A DNA stretch of 64,000 nucleotides from Taeniopygia guttata (Eukaryota > Chordata > Aves > Passeriformes > Estrildidae), in NCBI RefSeq assembly GCF_048771995.1, contig NC_133037.1, positions 2,981,001-3,045,000 on the forward strand, read 5' to 3'. The notes beneath the pieces are model-generated. The model was not told the DNA's origin. It saw only the letters and a list, made by a program, of their open reading frames with translations, and searched no databases. Each line of letters opens with the position of its first letter. Within the stretch, counting starts at the first letter, position 1. Made by a program: the position numbers and the translations under genes. Shown here one piece after another: positions 13,073 through 24,571 of this stretch.

Positions 13073-15284
13073 GGTGTAACACTCCCGACTCTGCAATTCC
13101 ACTTGCAATATCACTTTCAAGAAGCTCGTTTTCCCCATGTCCAGCTCATAATCACTTTTGTATCTTCAACCATGGAACTATTAAATGCCACAGTGCTGCA
13201 CCAAGTGCAGGTAATTTCATTGGCAAAACTGATTCTTGAATCCTTCCTGTGCTGCACTCCCAAAGCATAACCTGTTCCAGTGCTGCTGCTGAGGCATCCT
13301 GGCAGCCTTCAGCTCTCTCAGAAACCAGAGGATTCCCCCCAAACTGCTGGCACTGTCCCTCACCACCCCCAAAGTGCCATCCCCACAAAAGCCATCACTC
13401 CCAGCCCTGTCCCACCACCAGATTCTTGCTCCCTGCACAAATACCAGGTGGAAAATGTTCAAGAGCACAGCCCAGGTGAGCACTGAACCCCCCAGAAGGA
13501 AGGAGCATCCAGCCCTGGGCTGCCCCTCAGGTGTGTGGTGGGATGGGGTTTAAAACCAGGGAGCAGCAGGCTCCTTTCCCAGGGCAGATGGAATATTGAC
13601 ACCTTAGCAAACATGTGTTCTGAGCTGGAACTTCCAGACCAGCCCAGAACCCCACGGAGAGGATTTACAGGATGATGCTGCATGAAACAAACTGCAAGTT
13701 AAAAGACAAAAAGCAACAACAAAAAAGTGCCAATATTAATCCAAAAAGGCTTAGGAGAGGAATCACTTCAGAACAGATACCCACAATCCAATTCAGACTC
13801 GCTCAGTTTTAACACAAAAAATTGCAAACTACAATGGAGAAGAAAATCCCAGAGCCCTGGAGGGAGCCTTGGCCTCCAGTGCTTGTGCCACACCACGAGC
13901 AAGGCTCCTCTCCTTGGGTTTTAGGGTTATTTTTCTATTACTGGGTGCTCTCCCCAGTTACCTGCTGCTCCCCCAGTTTGACCAGAGCGATGCTCCAGTC
14001 CCTGCTGTGCTGCCAGACCCCCAGCCACTGTGGCAGGTGAGTTCAGCCTCCTCCCAACCCGCCTCCTGCATTATCTGGATCATGTAAGTCCTCAAACTCT
14101 CATCCCCAAGGATTTCTCCAGCTTCCCAGGCCTTTCAAACACTTCCTCTCTCAAGAGCCTCCACTTATCTGTGAGAATATTTTACCTTTCACCACATAAA
14201 ACTTAGATTTCTCTACGTTTGAACTTCAGTCTGCTTTATTTTATCTTTTAATATATCTCGGTGTCTTCTACAGTGCCTGGCTATATTATTATGCATTTGA
14301 GCAGGTCTCCCCTAAGGAATGACCTTATCTATGGGTATTAAAGCCTGACAGCTTTCAGCTGTTCTTTTACTGCTGCATTTGTTCTTTGGGCTGGGGAAGG
14401 GCAGGTTCAGTGGAAAACCAGAGATCTGCTGAGATCTCCCTGCCCAGCTTTAACCCCTTGCACAGGCTCTGACTGCAAAGCCTTGGGTAATTTCTCTGTC
14501 TTTTCTTTCCTTAAATTAGCCCAGGAAAGAAAAACCTGCATCTCCAGCAATATTTCAGAAATGAGGATTGCTTGTCCAAAAGCAGAACAGGAGGATTTGC
14601 CCATGTGTGATTACTGCCCCAGGTCAGACACACCAACCAACATTTCAAATACAGATGCCAACAGCAATAAGGCAGTACCCAGCCCCTAAATGCGCTTCCA
14701 TTTAAATTACAAAATGTTATTTTACATTTAGTATTTCAACTCATCAAAAATATATTCCTATTAATGGGATTCTAAGCACCCTCATTGCATATTCTGCTTT
14801 TTAAGCCCCGTAAACTGCGATCCTGAACGCTGCCTAGTGACAGGGAGTTCTTTAGGGTTCCTGTATACAGCACTGCTCTTCCCATTAAATTTCCAATAAA
14901 GCATTTCCATTTTTATATCTGAAACCCCAGAAACAGCACTGGAGGAACCCAGCGTTTAACTCTTAAATTTAATACAAACTATTTCGCTCGGCATGAAAGC
15001 ATTTTAAAATTACTCCAGTGCAGATTGTGGTTCACTCTTGTACTTGGGGAGCTTAATATGTCCATGGCAACTGATGAATATTCCTGCTGCTCCTGCTATA
15101 AATAACAAACCTATTTGGCAAAGCCTGAGATGTAAATATTAAATCCAGCACAAAGGCAATTTTCTGCTCCTCCTTTTGCTCCCTTCTGAGTTAGGAGCAG
15201 GTTATTTCCAAGTAGATCACAATATTGCAGAAACCCATTTTGATTGACACTGCTTTCAACACCAATCACACTTTTGGGGCTGGG
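13073..15284. other. Non-coding DNA
   Basis: Nothing coding is supported. GC is moderate at 13230-14060, where several short frames overlap on both strands without domains. The sequence turns AT-rich after about 14690. Confidence 0.55.
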
Positions 15285-15488
15285 GTGATGCTGTGTAGGG
15301 CCAGGCTGGCTGCAGCAGCATTCCCAGGACATTTGGGATCACAGTGATGCTGTGTAGGGCCAGGCTGGCTGCAGCAGCATTCCCACAACATTTGGGATCA
15401 GAGTGATGCTGTGTAGGGCCAGGCTGGCTGCAGCAGCATTCCCACAACATTTGGGATCAGAGTGATGATCCCAGCAGCATTCCCAGCA
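15285..15488. repeat. 59-bp minisatellite, three full units plus a partial
   Basis: Units begin GTGATGCTGTGTAGGGCCAG at 15285, 15344 and 15403, an exact 59-bp period. A fourth, internally deleted unit starts at 15462 and keeps only GTGATG and the AGCAGCATTCCCA block. Units 2 and 3 are nearly identical; unit 1 has GGAC where they have CAAC. The 59-bp period is not a multiple of three, so minus-strand frames restart in shifted phase, giving several 62-64 codon look-alike ORFs. Confidence 0.97.
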
Positions 15489-15994
15489 CCAGGAGTGCTC
15501 CACAGTCCCAGCACCGAGGTGGGACAATCAGTGCACAGCTTTTGGAGAGCCACCAGAATTTGTGGCTTTGTTTTCAGAAACTTCAAGGCAGAGTCTCACC
15601 TGCAGGAGCATATGGGAAGCTGGGTCACTATTTTTCATGTGCAAATTAGGCTTGAGGGCGTGCAGAAGGAGCAGTGCCCTTCCCAACAGATGGTGGCATG
15701 GAGTGAGAGCTTTGGGGCAGTGCCAGGGGCTGCACACACACCCGGCAGAGCCGAGCTCAGCCACAGCACTGCTGGGTTTGGGAAGTCATGTCCTGTTCAG
15801 CCTGCACATTCCTGCTCCTCCTGGCCGCAGTGGCACTGTGGTGAGGAGCGATGCTGGCAGGAGCAGGGCAGGGTGGCGGCGTGCCACGGCTCCTCCTGGC
15901 CAGCCTGGTGCCAGCCCGAGGGCAGGGACAGCCAGCAGAGCTGTCACCTCCCCTGCTCGCTGTGGCCAAGGCTGGCTGGGCTGATAATTGTGAT
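15489..15994. other. Non-coding DNA, locally GC-rich
   Basis: A 198-codon plus-strand frame (15462-16058) crosses this stretch but starts inside the minisatellite and ends inside a repeat fragment. It has no recognised domain and competes with equally open frames on the other strand. The part 15820-15960 is GC-rich with several CpGs, possibly a remnant of a GC-rich repeat. Confidence 0.5.
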
Positions 15995-16168
15995 GCCTCA
16001 GGATTTCAGCTTTGATATTTTCCATCTCTCTGTAACCCTGCAGTTCTTCAGTGTGTAACTCCAAACTCCACACGCAGTGTGAGCTGCTGCTTCCCCATTT
16101 GGGGCAGACACAACAATTCCTCTCCAGGCCTGGCAATCAAGGACACCTCAGTGCCTCAGGCCAGAGAG
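15995..16168 (+). mobile_element. Interspersed repeat fragment, family 3
   Basis: These 174 bp match the reverse complement of 24824-24997 nearly end to end, including the shared words GTGTGTAACTCCAAACTCCA and CCAGGCCTGGCAATCAAGGA. Homology stops at GCCT-AGG on the left and CCAGAGAG on the right. The second copy lies inside the element with inverted termini at 24572-25658, so this is probably a truncated relative of that element. Strand is arbitrary; the other copy runs opposite. Confidence 0.75.
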
Positions 16169-18197
16169 GTGTGCTACAGGCCAGCTACAGACATAAAGAC
16201 CTCAAAGCCAGTGCCAAAACTACGCTTGTAGCACAATTTAAGGACATCATTCTCAAGCAACTTAACATCATATTAACAAGTAATGAAACTGTAAACTGTG
16301 CATTTCTGGCTGTAGGTAAAGTAAGAATTTACAGTACAGGTTTGCTGGGAACTTCACTGGACCCATCCATAACCTGGATTCAACAGAATAATGGAAAAAA
16401 AAAAAAAAAAAAAAAAGGGTATTTTTTCCACAAAATATTTAGATGTATAGGGAAAATACCAACTTTTCTTATAGCAATGCATCTGTAAACAGCCCCAGTG
16501 GAATGGATGGGATAGTTCAGGAATTCAGACTCTATTCTGTATGACTGAGGGTTGCAAGGTCTGGGGTATGCTTGGGTAGATGGCCCTGGGAAACCAAACA
16601 CAGCTGCAGATATTGGTGAAAGCTTTCATCCTATAAAAGGATGCACCTTTAAAGCCCATCAGGAAAAATATATACATGAAAAACATGTGATTTTGCACAT
16701 TTGGTCAGTAGTCTCCTCCCTACATAGCCTAAACAAGAATTAAAAAAAGATAATAATTCATCCACATTTAACACCAACTTAATTTCTGACAGGATCTTCT
16801 ACTAGAATAATTTATTTTCATTTAAGATCTGCATGTAGGACGCTATTGACTACCAAAAGCTAAAAAAAAGCTGTTCTTCAGCTTCTTCTGCAAGGTAAAT
16901 CCTTGCAGTAATGGAGCATTCTGAAGAAATAAAACTCTGAGCTGAAATTTCCCTCAGGAAAAGCTCCTGCAGGGCTGCTCTCACCAACAGGGCTGGGTTG
17001 AAGGAGAGGTAACCCTGAACAATAAATGGAGTATTTCTATATTCCAGACTCTCTGCCACTGAGATTGGAAGGCTGGAGGTGTTCTGCAACGCTGCCAAGG
17101 AAAACATGAGATCTGCTCATTCATTGAATGGCAATTACAGGTAATTAATCAAAGAGAACTCTTACCCTGCACCCAGCAGCCTCAAGGTGAGGATGAGCTT
17201 CCTTAATTCTGCTGTACTCAACAAAGCTGCAACACTTAAATCCTGCTCTGAATCTTGCCCTGGGCCATCTTAAATGCACAAACAGATGCAGAATGAGCCT
17301 TTCCACTGTGGAAACCTCTCAGGAGCGTATCCACCTTCCAAACAGCTTTGCATTTTGTTTACTGAGTTTTATTGTCCCTGCTTCCCAAGTGCCTGCTTTG
17401 GAAATCTCTGCTGCTTCCCCTGCTGTTGCTAATTTCACCTGTTTGGGCTATTTTAAGTTTCTTTCTGCCAGCAGCAGTCTTTGAATTCCCTATTAATGGC
17501 AAAATGTTCACATCATTACCCCGCAGGCATTCCCAAATCAGGCATTCCCATTCTGCCACATCCACCCTTCTTCCTGGCCCTACCAGCACCCATTCTCATC
17601 TGCTGGGGCTGGGGGTGCAGCTCTGAATCTCTGCTGAGTTACTGCTCTGAGAGTGTAAGAAAGTCTTCTAGAGAAAAGAGATTTTACTGCCACAGTCACA
17701 AATTTATCTTTGTTCTTATCCACAGCCTTACCTGCAAGAAAACACCAGTCCAATATCTCAGTATGCTGCTGCCAGTTCTCATTGCCTGGATTAAACAGTC
17801 CCATTTTCCCCTAAATTGCCAGACTTCAAATATTTTATCACTCATGTTGTGTAAAAAAAAGGTTAGTACAAGGAGGAATCATTGCTTTATCAACTGAACC
17901 AAGACAAGACAGAGAATTCCCACTGTCCAGAACACCTGCAGCAGAGACCTCATCCTCCAAAGGCCAAACTCAAATCATCTCCATCAGCTTGTAATTGATT
18001 TTCTCCCCTAAATTACCAAGCCAGGAAAGAATCTGAAAAGGCAAGAGCTGCTGCTGCCACCTGTGATTACTGCAATTCTGTTTTGTTTACCTGGTATTTC
18101 CATAGATGTGATTAAGCATTTGAACTCAATTAAAGGACTTCATCCACTGGAAAATTCACAGCCACTGACCAGGCTGCTCCAATTGGAGCACTGGGAA
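16169..18197. other. Non-coding DNA with poly(A) tract
   Basis: No gene is supported. A run of 22 A residues lies at 16395-16416. It follows no recognisable retroposed sequence, so I do not call a processed pseudogene. The rest is ordinary AT-rich sequence. Confidence 0.55.
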
Positions 18198-18418
18198 AGA
18201 GATTTAGATCAGGTTTTAGCAAGAAATTCTTCACCATGAGGGTGCTGAGGCCCTGGCACAGGGTGCCCAGAGAAGCTGTGGCTGCCCCTGGATCCCTGGA
18301 TTGTCCAAGGCCAGGCTGGACACTGGGGCTTGGAGCACTCTGGGATAGCTGGAGGGGTCCCTGCCCATGGAAATGGGATGAACTTTAAGGTCCTTCCCAC
18401 CCACTCTATGATGATTTC
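18198..18418 (+). mobile_element. CR1 3'-end fragment
   Basis: Reads in sense as a CR1 3' region: 'aagaaattcttcacc', 'gccctggcacagggtgcccag', a 'ctgtggctgcccctggatccctgg' block and a closing 'taaggtccttcccaccc', followed by a degenerate tail. It is similar to the fragment at 58243-58478, so the two probably belong to the same CR1 subfamily. Confidence 0.85.
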
Positions 18419-18731
18419 ATGACTGTCACTCTTTGGCACAACAATTCTGCTTTTAGCTGGGGAAGGGACTGACAGCACAACACCTCTCCAATCACAAAAC
18501 TCACCCATTGCTTTGCATTTCCAGATGCACAACAATGTTTTCTGATCTCTGCACCACCAGTTCTGAGTCTGTTTTACACCCCATAAACTCCATGATGTGC
18601 CCAAGCAAAGCTCTACGAACCCTCGTTATTTAAGACAATATACATTGAATTTCATGCACGTAAGCTGCTAGCACTTTTTACAGTGCTTTTCCTAGAGAAC
18701 ATCTCAGTGTCATTGGGGCAGTGTGGCTCCT

Positions 18732-19350
18732 TGTTGGAATATGTAGGTATTGATGATTCTGAGATTGTAGAAAGTCTCTGTCTGTCAGCCCCACTGCCAA
18801 AGAAGAAGTCACAATTCGTCTGTTCTGGTTCCAAGGTTGTTTATTCTGTTTATCTCTAACATGTTCTGCTGCCCTGCCGCAGCTCTGTCCTGCAGGGCAG
18901 CGTGTGGGGCTCTGCCCTCAGTGGGATGGTACAAACATTAAATACCACAAACTACCTGTGCTGGATTTACAATAACGTGCCAATATCTGTCACCTACGTT
19001 GGACAGTGTGTCCCCAGCCTAAACCAACAGAAAAATGCCAACACCGCAGTGAAACATGGAGGGCATGAAGAAGGAGAAAAAGGACAAGGCACACCCAATT
19101 TCCTCCATCTTGTCCCCTTTGAACCCCTAATCTAGAAACCTAAAATTTTACTTTTGCACCCATGCCACACTTAATTATTACTTATATCAAACACTCAGAG
19201 CTTGTAATTCATCCTGTAGGATTGAAAACTCTTTTCCATGGACAGAGATCACAGCCAGTGTCTCTGGGGGCTTTGTCCAGGGGGGTTCCTGACCCCTGCC
19301 AGGGTCCCAGACCGGCCAGGGCAGCCAGAGGGATGCCCTGGATTCCCACA
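18732..19350 (-). mobile_element. Solo LTR, family 2, copy C
   Basis: A complete 619-bp LTR lying on the minus strand. Sense start TGTGGGAATCC is at 19350 and the sense end, a diverged form of GATTCCGACA, is at 18732. The hexamer GCTCCT flanks it exactly (18726-18731 and 19351-19356). No internal retroviral sequence is adjacent, so it is a solo LTR. Orientation rests on AATAAA in the minus strand, seen as TTTATT in plus near 18840. The left tip is somewhat more diverged than in the other two copies (TGTTGGAATATG). The 6-bp duplication suggests a class II (ERVK-like) provirus. Confidence 0.93.
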
Positions 19351-19356
19351 GCTCCT

Positions 19357-21107
19357 GCCTGCAGCTTCCACCCAGCGTGGGGCTGGAGCTGGGCAGAAAT
19401 GTGAGCGCAGGAAAACACAAACTCTGCCAAGGCAGCGGAGCTGCAGCTGCTCACGCTGAGCGGGGCGGGCACAGGCAGGACTGGGTCCCTGCAGGCTGCC
19501 CTGTGGAATAAAGCAAAGGCAGGAAGGTCTGAAGCAAATGGCCAAGCCAGGTTTTCTTTGGTGTGAGGGAATGAACGTGCTGAGAGCTCACGGTGCAGCC
19601 CGAGCTCCCCGCTGGCCGCCCTGCCTGACGCAGGTAAAAACTTGGCTGGCAGAGATGTTCAGAGCTTTCATCCTCACAGCTGAAAGGTTCTCCCACTCTG
19701 CATTTCCCTGGATGTCTTGTGATCATTCCTAGCTGCTGTCCTTACCATCAGTGGGCTCTGCAGGGTGAGCACAGCAGGTTTCTCCTCCTCCAGATGCTGC
19801 AAAGCCCGTGTCCTGTGCCAGGCCATGGCAGATTGGGGCTGCAGGAAAGCCAGACACACCCCAGCCCTGTGCACTCAAAATACCCTAAAAAATTCCCACA
19901 TCAAGCACTTACACAGGCAACAGATCCTCTGTGTGGAGCTGTTCCATGTCCAGGCCTGCCCTATGAGCATCACAGCAGACAGGAGGAAGGGCTGCAGGGT
20001 GTGCAAGCACAAGTCAAGCTCCTGGTCCAGGCAGGAGTGGCCCAGAGCTGGGGATTGGGGCTGCCAGACCAGGAGCAAACACTGCTATTCATGTAAGACA
20101 GGGAAAAATAACGAGTCCAGACCCTGATGGATGAATGCACAACAAAACAAAGCCCCAAATCCACGTCACTGTGCCCTGCTCTTCCTTCTCCTGCACAGCC
20201 ATTTCATTGTCCCCTCTGACAAATCTCTCCTTCCAGCACACTTTTATACCTCCCAGGCCTGACTAGCAGTCAAATTTATTTCCATAAATCCACTGAACTG
20301 TACATTTCTCTGCAGTTAAACATTTTCTTTTCCAGCAGACGTGTCCCATGTGTTTGAGCATTTCAAGCCACTTCCAAGCAGGCTTTGCTATCTCTCCTTA
20401 GCACGTGCAGCCAAATCCCAGCATGGGGCTTGTGGTGGGGAAGAGTCTAGCGTGGAATGAGCCTGAACACAGAAATACTGTCACCAAAGAGAGAAAAAGA
20501 AAAAACGGAAAGAAAGAAGAGCAAAGCTGACAAGATGAAAAAGTGACACGAGAAAAACGCCAGCCCAGGACAGTCAGTCTTCAGGCTGGAAGCAGAAATT
20601 TCACTAGGGGCAAAAGGAAGAGGGTCTCTGATGACACATGTGTGCACAGGCTTACACAGGGTTGATTGAAAAATAAACAACAATAAAAAAGTCACATTTC
20701 TCTCTACTTAGTGTTGGTAATAATTTATGGCAATTCAGAGGTACAACTGGGCAGAAGTTTATAGCCTGCAGTCAGAGAAAGCCCTTCACCTACCCCACAG
20801 GTCAGAAAAGATGTAAAACTACCCAAACAGCTGGGTTTTTTGTCCCTGAGCTTTTTCCCCTCTCAGGGGAGAATTCTTCTCTTGGCACCAAACTCAAGAC
20901 CCCTTTTTGCAGGAGCAGGTCCCACCTTGGCAGGGTCAGGCCCTGTGGTGCTCCTCCACCATGAGCATCCCACAGGTGCATCCCCCTCTTCCCATGGCAG
21001 CCCTCCAGGGATGGGTCCATTGGCACTGGAGAGTCCTAAGAGAATTCAAACAAATTTCATTCAAATTAGTTCACATTTAGAGTCTTTTCACAGTGATAAG
21101 AACCAGA
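19357..21107. other. Non-coding DNA with GC-rich patch
   Basis: The part 19357-19640 is GC-rich with CpGs and ends in a good splice-donor-like CAGGTAAAAA at about 19630, but I see no paired acceptor or recognisable protein. A purine-rich stretch follows at about 20485-20525. No gene is supported. Confidence 0.5.
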
Positions 21108-21436
21108 AAATCACAGAGTCGCTGGGTTGGAAGAAACCTTCAGCATCATCAAATCCGACCCAGCCCCAACACCTCAATTCAACCCTGGCAGCCAGTGCCA
21201 CATCCAGGCTTTGTTAAACACACCCAGGGATGGTGACCCACCACCTCCCTGGGCAGAGCATTCCAGAACTTTATCACTCTTTATGTAAAAAAAACATTTC
21301 CCTAATATCCAACCTAAATTTTCCTTGGTACAGCTTGAGGCTGTGTGCTCTGGTTCTGTCAGTGCTGCCTGGAGAAAGAGCCCAACCCCACCTGAGCACA
21401 GCCACCATTCAGGGACCTGTAGAGGATAAGGTTACT
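21108..21436 (-). mobile_element. CR1 3'-end fragment, inverted arm 1
   Basis: The antisense of a CR1 3' end: 'cacagagtcgctgggttgg', 'caacacctcaattcaa', 'cccagggatggtgacccacc' and 'aatatccaacctaaa' appear in plus. It mirrors the sense copy at 22095-22713, so the two form an imperfect inverted pair about 660 bp apart. No coding capacity remains. Confidence 0.9.
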
Positions 21437-22094
21437 TAACCTTTTTGCAAAAATACCTTTCTGAAATAAGGTCTTCACTTGTTGAAAGCAATGTGGACTC
21501 ATTAAATAATTTCAAACAAATGGGACTTGAAAAGTAAACCTTTAAATATTAGATATATAGAAGAATTTAAAAGTTTAAGGATGCAGATAGTCACCTAGTA
21601 GGATTTTAATTCTTGGTGCTTGTGTCAGTATTTAAATATCTATGAAACCTGTCTCACTGCTCCAATTTAGGAATAAGAATATGCAGCACGATGCTTAAAT
21701 GAGCTCAATACCCAACTCCCATACATTTTGCCCACAGCTCCTAAACCATTGTGTGGCTGTGGGAAGTTTATCTCCCAGGTAAATAGAACCAGTTGTCTGA
21801 AAACCATCAATGCAACAACAACCTGCCCTGGCAAATTACCCCCCCAGCCCAGCCTGTGATTGAGTTCCAGGGATTAACAAGCAGCTCCATGTCACTAAGC
21901 TGGCTGTACTAACCCTTATCCCCATGCAAATGAAGAAGAATGTGTTCCCATAAGTGTATTTGTCACAGGCAGGGGACACCAGCCCTCACTCACTGCAGCT
22001 CAGCAGAGCCACAGCACTCCCCAACTTGGCTTGGGAGCTCAACAACTTCATCAGTGGGATCCAGAAACCAGAGAGTGGCAGAATTCTTTCAAGT
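21437..22094. other. Spacer between two inverted CR1 copies
   Basis: AT-rich on the left (21440-21700) and unremarkable on the right. No gene or further repeat is recognised. Confidence 0.55.
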
Positions 22095-22713
22095 GAGCAA
22101 AGAAAAGTCACCAGTGTGCCCAGGTGGCCAGGAAGGCTCCTGGGCTGGATCAGGAATGGTGTGGCCAGCAGGAGCAGGGCACTGATTCTTCCTCTGTGCT
22201 CGGCACTGTTTGGGCAGCACCTCGAGTGCTGTGTCCAGTTCTGGGTCCCCAATTTAGGAAAGGCATGGAGGGGCTGGAGCATGTCCAGGGAAGGGCAACA
22301 AGGCTGGTGAGGGGTCTGGAGCACAAGTCCTGTGAGGAGAGTCTGGGGGTCTCCAGCCTGGAGAAAAGGAGGCTCAGGGTGACCTTATCACCCTCTACAG
22401 CTCCTGAAAGGTGTCTGTGCTCAGCTGGGGTTGGGCTCTTTCTCCAGGAGCTGACAGAACCAGAGCACACAGCCTCAAGCTGTACCAAGGGAAATTTAGG
22501 CTGGATATCAGAAAAAAGTTTTTACAGAAAGGGTGATAAAGTTCTGGAATGTTCTGCCTGGGGAGGTGGTGGGGTCACCATCCCTGGGTGTGTTTAACAA
22601 AGCCTGGATGTGGCACTGGCTGCCAAGTTTTAGTTGAGGTGTTGGGGCTGGGTTGGACTCGATGATCCTGAAGGTCTCTTCCAACCTGATGACTCTGTGA
22701 ATTCTGTGAATTC
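22095..22713 (+). mobile_element. CR1 LINE 3' part with remnant of ORF2 end
   Basis: Sense CR1. The first 200 bp decode to the tail of the CR1 reverse-transcriptase protein, with residues such as GLDQEW/LLGWIRNGVASRSR and the ECCVQFW block, followed in another frame by LEHVQGRATRLVRGLEH and SLEKRRLR. The change of frame shows a frameshift, so the protein is dead. The 3' untranslated region follows, with 'ggggaggtggtggggtcacc' and 'gggttggactcgatgatcc'. It ends in the CR1-type tail ATTCTGTGAATTCTGTGAATTC-like repeat at 22690-22713. This is the best-preserved plus-strand CR1 in the window. Confidence 0.93.
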
Positions 22714-23399
22714 AGGCTCTGCAAAAGGCAAGAGATGGGTGATGCTCTTCCCATCTGGCAGCTCCTCCCAGCAAGTCCAGCCTGCAGGGGGGAGGAGGGA
22801 GTCGATATCACACATTAAATAATCCAAAGCAGCCCAGTAATAACAGGCTAAAAATAACTGAGTGAGCACATTGCCTGTACAACTCCAAACTGCCTGCCAA
22901 GCCTCACAGGACACGCACTCCTCCCCCTTCCCAGGCATCTAAATAGATCTCGCAGAGGCTTGGAAAAATCCCCAAATGAATAGGTGACACATAAATTTCC
23001 ATGTAGGAGGAGAAAACTATAAATCCCCAATAGATTTCCCTGGTTTTCTCAGAAGCCACTGGTGCTGACCACTGTGAGGGAAGGGAGGGTTTACCTGGCA
23101 TTGCAATGGGTTTGTTCCTGAAAATATGTCAATATTCTGCCTTTGATTCATTTATTGCACCTGGTATAAAACCTAGCCCCTGACCTGAGCAGGGTGGCTG
23201 CTTTATTCTCACCCTGTTTTCTGCACAGACATTCATAAATGAGGGAACGAGGCTTTTCTTCAGACAATTCCTTCTCTTGCTTTGTTTTCCTCCTCATCTA
23301 AGATAAAAGATGTTCTTGATGAAGTGCATTTGTACAGGTTTTGCAAACAGAGAGCCATAGTTAGAGCTGGCTGGGTGACAAAACCTGGGCTCTCCAAAA
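22714..23399. other. Non-coding DNA
   Basis: No gene or mobile element recognised. Open frames are short and uninformative. Confidence 0.5.
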
Positions 23400-23485
23400 C
23401 ACACTCATATTTTAATGACTGTGATTCTCCTCTGGGAAAGGATCTGGGGGTGCTGGTCAACAATCAGCTCAACAGACTTTCCTCT
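23400..23485 (+). mobile_element. Short CR1 ORF2 remnant
   Basis: The frame reads DSPLGKDLGVLVNNQLN, which matches the conserved CR1 ORF2 pattern of an acidic-lysine pair, DLGVLV and a leucine-asparagine. The match is short and both edges are unclear, so it is either a small relic or the core of a more diverged copy starting a little earlier. Confidence 0.6.
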
Positions 23486-24567
23486 CACCCACAACCTTCA
23501 TAAAAAAATATTGTAATCCTTAGTTTGAATCCTAACCCTCCCTTTATTCTCCTTTTTTCCCTACAAGTTTTCTCAGAGTGTCAGAACAGCTGGGGCTGCA
23601 GTGGTGATCCCAAAACACAAAGAAATTGTCAACTCAGTGACCTGCTAGAAGAGCTGACAGCACACATCCCAAGGGGGAAGAGAGTCTCATCCCAAGTTAT
23701 CCAAGTGGTGCAGGGACAAAGTCAAAGTTTTTATGTCAATCCTCAGCTTGGAAGTAACTCCAAGTACAATTCAGGCAACACAGAATTCAAGAGAAAACAT
23801 TTTAAAAATAAAAATTAAAAAAAACAGAAGAAAGATTTGGTTTTGGGAAAGAGAGGGATCTTAAACCAAGAGACAGTTTTTTAGTTATGTCCATGTTGGG
23901 AACATCTCAAACCTGCCCAGAGGCAAAACAAACCAACCCACTTCTTTGCTGGCATTCGGGACACTTAAATGCTACTTGCCCTGGGAACTTAAATTAATAT
24001 AAAACAAATCACCCTGGAGCAACAAACAGAACATTTCCTAGTAAACAAGACAGCTCTAATTATTTAACAGTGGAACCCAGAATAATTAAGCCACGGTATT
24101 CAGAGCAGCTAAAAGCTAATTATATAATCAAGCATCCAAAATATTTCAGCTTTCTTTTGAAAAACAGAAAAACCAGGTTGTTTCATTTCGAGACCAGCGA
24201 GCAGCCAGCATCTCCAAGGACAAGCCTTCAAGGTGATGCATCTTTGCCTTTCCCAGTGGCTGCCTGGGACTTGGACTCCTTCCCTGGAGGCACTGGCTGC
24301 CCACTGGAGCAGCTGCTCTCCCTCCAGGCACGCTCCTGGCAGCTGGGGGGACTCTGCTCCCAATTCCCTGCCCTCGCTTTTTCCCTGGGATGCTGCCAGC
24401 TCTGCTGCCAGATCTGCCTCAGCATGGCAGCAGTCACCCCCTGCCCAAATACCTGCTCATGGGGAGTCCAGGTGCAGACACAGAGGGATCAGAGCTTTCC
24501 CAGCACTGGTTTTAGGAAGCTACAGCTGTTTGGAGTGCAGGGGCTGGGATGGAGGAGTTGGCAGTGA
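23486..24567. other. Non-coding DNA
   Basis: A 165-codon frame (24070-24567) and its overlaps show low-complexity Ser/Cys/Leu-rich translations without domains. I see no gene. Confidence 0.5.
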
Positions 24568-24571
24568 TGGG
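24568..24571. repeat. Possible 4-bp target duplication, left
   Basis: TGGG stands directly before the left inverted terminus and again directly after the right one at 25659-25662. Four bases is short enough to be chance. Confidence 0.45.

Noticed and set aside
15285..15488. Array as a CRISPR locus or repeat protein
   Set aside because: There are no spacers between units, and the 59-bp period shifts frame in every unit.
15462..16058. 198-codon plus-strand frame
   Set aside because: It begins in the minisatellite, ends in a repeat fragment, and overlaps several other open frames.
16395..16416. Poly(A) run as the tail of a processed pseudogene
   Set aside because: No retroposed coding sequence or target duplication could be found upstream.
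22124..22597. 157-codon frame as a gene
   Set aside because: It is the frame-shifted tail of CR1 ORF2 and its 3' untranslated region.
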